From an uncultured Eubacteriales bacterium (GTDB lineage Bacteria > Bacillota > Clostridia > Oscillospirales > Oscillospiraceae), in NCBI GenBank assembly GCA_900549865.1, contig URPU01000092.1:1-8491 (forward strand): 8,491 nt of DNA, read 5' to 3'. The first letter of the stretch is position 1; every line of letters begins with the position of its first letter. The position numbers and the translations under genes are program-made. Below, piece after piece: positions 6,469 through 8,491 of this stretch. The notes under the pieces were generated by a model. The model was not told the DNA's origin, did no database searches, and saw only the letters and a program-made list of their open reading frames with translations.

Positions 6469-6590
6469 GGTCTTTGAGGATGTATGGGTATTATTTCTGC
6501 CCGTCAAAACCGTGTATGTCCTTGTCAATCGAGGGCATTCGGGGAAAATAAATAATATAAAAGCACAAATTTTGAGAAGGAGACTTTGAT

Positions 6591-7826
6591 ATGAGTCGGA
6601 TAAAGGATATCGGCCTCGCCCCATCCGGCGAGATGAAAATAAAATGGGTGGAGCGCAACATGCCCGTGCTGCGCGGCATCGGCGCGGAGTTTGCGAAAAC
6701 GAAGCCCTTCGCGGGCCTGAAGATCGCGCTGTCGGTGCACCTTGAGGCAAAGACAGCGTACCTGTGCCGCGTGCTGGAAATGGGCGGGGCGAAGATGTAC
6801 GTGACGGGCTCTAACCCGCTTTCGACGCAGGATGACGTCGCCGCGGCGCTTGCCTTCGGCGGGATGGAGGTATTCGCGCAGTACGGCTGCACGATGGAGG
6901 AATACGAGGAGAGCCTGTGCCGCGTGCTGGAGATCGCGCCGAACATAATAATCGACGACGGCGGCGACCTTGTGCACCTGATGCATACGAAATTCACCTC
7001 CCTCATCCCGGAGGTCATAGGCGGCTGCGAGGAGACGACGACGGGCATACACCGCCTGCGTGCGATGGCGAAGGCCGGGGAACTGAAATTCCCCATGGTG
7101 ATGGTGAACGACGCCGACTGCAAGCACATGTTCGACAACCGCTACGGCACGGGTCAGAGCGTGTGGGACGGCATAATGCGCACGACGAATCTCATCGTTG
7201 CGGGAAAGCGCGTTGTCGTGTCCGGCTACGGCTGGTGCGGCAAGGGCGTGTCTATGCGCGCAAAGGGCATGGGCGCGAAGGTTATAATAACGGAGACTGA
7301 TCCCGTGCGCGCGCTTGAGGCCGTGATGGACGGGTTTGAGGTGATGCCGATGCGCGAGGCCGCGCGGATGGGCGACATCTTCGTCACCGTGACGGGATGC
7401 AGCGGCGTCATCACGAAGGAGCATTTTGAACTGATGAAGGACGGGGCCATACTCTCCAACGCCGGTCACTTCGACGTGGAGGTCGATATGGCGGCGCTGA
7501 ACGAAATGGCCGTTGAAAAATACGAGGCGCGGCACAACATTCAGGGCTACGTGCTGCCCGGCGGAAAGACGCTGTTCACCATTGCGGAGGGCAGGCTTGT
7601 CAACCTCGCTGCGGCGGACGGACACCCGGCAGAGATAATGGACATGAGCTTCGCCATACAGGCGCTGTCCGCGCAGTATCTGGCGCAGCACAGGGCGGAG
7701 CTTGCGCCGGGCGTCATCCCCGTGCCGCGCGCGCTGGACGAGGCCGTGGCGCGGATAAAGCTGGCGGCGATGGGCGTTGCGATAGACACGCTGAGCACCG
7801 CACAGGAGGAGTATCTGGGGCTGTAA
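6591..7826 (+). CDS. ahcY: S-adenosylhomocysteine hydrolase, short archaeal/Thermotoga-type
   Basis: The enzyme reversibly splits S-adenosylhomocysteine into adenosine and homocysteine with bound NAD, removing the product inhibitor of methyltransferases. At 411 residues it belongs to the short class, without the internal insertion of longer forms (430-490) and without the C-terminal lysine/tyrosine tail; it ends at EEYLGL. Visible motifs are HLEAKTA (50-56), SNPLSTQDD (74-82), Asp123 in IDDGGD, EETTTGI (147-153), the catalytic-type NDADCKHMFDN with Lys178 and Asp182, the NAD loop GYGWCGKG (212-219) and NAGHFD (290-295). The ATG has AAGGAG eight bases upstream. Some archaeal relatives prefer S-inosylhomocysteine, so the exact nucleoside is not certain. 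mgtE follows after 72 bp. Confidence 0.93.
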   Translation: MSRIKDIGLAPSGEMKIKWVERNMPVLRGIGAEFAKTKPFAGLKIALSVHLEAKTAYLCRVLEMGGAKMYVTGSNPLSTQDDVAAALAFGGMEVFAQYGCTMEEYEESLCRVLEIAPNIIIDDGGDLVHLMHTKFTSLIPEVIGGCEETTTGIHRLRAMAKAGELKFPMVMVNDADCKHMFDNRYGTGQSVWDGIMRTTNLIVAGKRVVVSGYGWCGKGVSMRAKGMGAKVIITETDPVRALEAVMDGFEVMPMREAARMGDIFVTVTGCSGVITKEHFELMKDGAILSNAGHFDVEVDMAALNEMAVEKYEARHNIQGYVLPGGKTLFTIAEGRLVNLAAADGHPAEIMDMSFAIQALSAQYLAQHRAELAPGVIPVPRALDEAVARIKLAAMGVAIDTLSTAQEEYLGL

Positions 7827-7898
7827 GCCCGGCCGCACAGGCGGCGAAATAAAGTGAGAATGTAAGGCGGGTGAGCTGAGTTGGCAGAACAGGAAAAC

Positions 7899-8491
7899 AT
7901 GAGCGTCATGGATTTTGACGCGATACAGGAAAAACGCACGGACGAGCTGATGCAGCTTCTGGACAACAGGGACATGAAGCAGCTCCAGCGGCGCATGGAG
8001 GAAATGAACGAATTCGACGTCGCGGAATTTCTCTCCGAGCTTGACGACAACAGAATGCCGATGGTTTTCCGATTGCTGACGAAGGAGACCGCCGCGGAGG
8101 TCTTTGCAAACTTTGAAGCGCCGGATCAGGAGAAGATAATAAACTCCATCACGGACTCTGAGCTTGCGGGGATAATAGAAGAGCTGTACGTGGACGATGC
8201 CGTCGATATGATGGAGGAGCTTCCGGCCAACGTGGTCAAGCGCGCCATGCGCACAGCCACGCCCGCCACGCGCAACCTTATAAACCAGTATCTGCGCTAT
8301 CCGGAGAACTCCGCCGGAAGCATAATGACCTCCGAGTTCATAGACCTGAAAAAGTATATGAGCGTGAAGGAGTCGCTGGCACGCATACGGCGCATCGGCG
8401 AGGATAAGGAGACCATCTACGTGTGCTTTGTCATTTCGGCGGACAGGAAGCTCGAGGGCATAGTCACGGTGAAGGATCTTCTGCTGGCGGA
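7899..8491 (+). CDS. mgtE: MgtE, CBS-domain magnesium transporter (N-terminal part, cut by window end)
   Basis: The 197 codons present cover the cytosolic N domain and the start of the CBS pair of an MgtE magnesium channel; the membrane part lies outside the window. The family senses cytosolic Mg2+ with these domains and closes the pore when Mg2+ is high. Visible signs are the helical MgtE_N repeat region (about 15-130) with VAEFLSELDD (41-50) and YVDDAVDMMEELP (97-109), the hallmark YPENSAGSIMT (134-144) and the first CBS segment ending in GIVTVKDLLLA (187-197). The frame is intact to the window end. The start is uncertain: the ATG at 7899 has AGGA four bases upstream; an in-frame TTG at 7881 has GGGTGAG nearby, and another ATG lies at 7908. 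The gap to ahcY is too short for an M-box riboswitch and has no clear terminator. Confidence 0.93.
   Translation, partial: MSVMDFDAIQEKRTDELMQLLDNRDMKQLQRRMEEMNEFDVAEFLSELDDNRMPMVFRLLTKETAAEVFANFEAPDQEKIINSITDSELAGIIEELYVDDAVDMMEELPANVVKRAMRTATPATRNLINQYLRYPENSAGSIMTSEFIDLKKYMSVKESLARIRRIGEDKETIYVCFVISADRKLEGIVTVKDLLLA

Larger units (their letters stand above)
6040..6590. other. Divergent intergenic region of 551 bp with promoters and hairpins, no gene recognised
   Basis: The region separates spoIIE (minus) from the SAH hydrolase gene (plus). It is less GC-rich than the genes and has no open frame with both a ribosome binding site and protein-like content. It holds the spoIIE promoter near its left end, a plus-strand promoter candidate at 6217-6245 and, downstream of that, about 340 nt of potential leader with several short stems. 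I tried to match T-box, SAM, SAH, M-box, cobalamin and c-di-GMP aptamer signatures and tRNA, SRP and tmRNA cores and saw none. A near-match to a Spo0A box (TACGACA, 6339-6345, one mismatch to TTCGACA) lies far upstream of spoIIE. The function of 6250-6570 remains open. Confidence 0.5.

Noticed and set aside
6395..6589. Open frame of about 64 codons ending just before ahcY, considered as a leader peptide
   Set aside because: It begins at a GTG without a Shine-Dalgarno sequence, internal ATGs also lack one, and it has no codon run that would suggest attenuation control.
6525..7838. Minus-strand open frame opposite the SAH hydrolase gene
   Set aside because: Composition is typical of an antisense shadow and the sense strand has full SAH hydrolase motifs.
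7827..7898. M-box riboswitch or terminator between ahcY and mgtE
   Set aside because: Only 72 bp are available. The one hairpin (GCCGC/GCGGC, 7832-7845) is short and has no T-run, so neither is supported.

Overview
The window looks like a chromosomal segment of an endospore-forming, GC-rich member of the Clostridia, perhaps near the Oscillospiraceae or Christensenellaceae. The grounds are spoIIE (a sporulation gene confined to endospore formers), a SUF operon without ISC genes, GC-rich coding sequence with AT-rich promoters, and strong AGGAGG-type ribosome binding sites. Gene assignments rest on motif recognition by eye; no database search was possible.

Left part, all on the minus strand (1-6039). 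Read in the direction of transcription, spoIIE (6039-3709) is followed by a small one-helix membrane protein gene (3601-3347). A short-chain dehydrogenase/reductase with its own consensus-like promoter comes next (3229-2438) and ends at a clear intrinsic terminator (2415-2387). After that terminator a near-perfect sigma-A promoter (2327-2299) starts the iron-sulfur assembly operon sufC-sufB-sufD. The last of these genes is cut by the window edge after 12 full codons.

Middle (6040-6590). This 551-bp divergent intergenic region has no convincing gene. It holds a spoIIE promoter whose -35 and -10 are 21 bp apart, as known for Spo0A-activated sporulation promoters. It also holds a plus-strand promoter candidate for the next operon and several GC-rich hairpins in a leader of about 340 nt that I cannot assign to a known RNA family.

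Right part, plus strand (6591-8491). A short archaeal/Thermotoga-type S-adenosylhomocysteine hydrolase is followed 72 bp later by mgtE, a CBS-domain magnesium channel/transporter cut off by the window end. The two are probably co-transcribed.

Functionally the window combines Fe-S cluster assembly (SufBCD scaffold and ATPase), activation of the first forespore sigma factor (SpoIIE phosphatase), methyl-cycle recycling of SAH, magnesium homeostasis and one oxidoreductase of unknown substrate. I saw no mobile element, CRISPR array, tRNA or rRNA. The most notable items are regulatory: the long-spacer spoIIE promoter, the Fur-like dyad on the suf promoter, the operator-like palindrome at the SDR start site and the unexplained structured leader before the SAH hydrolase gene.
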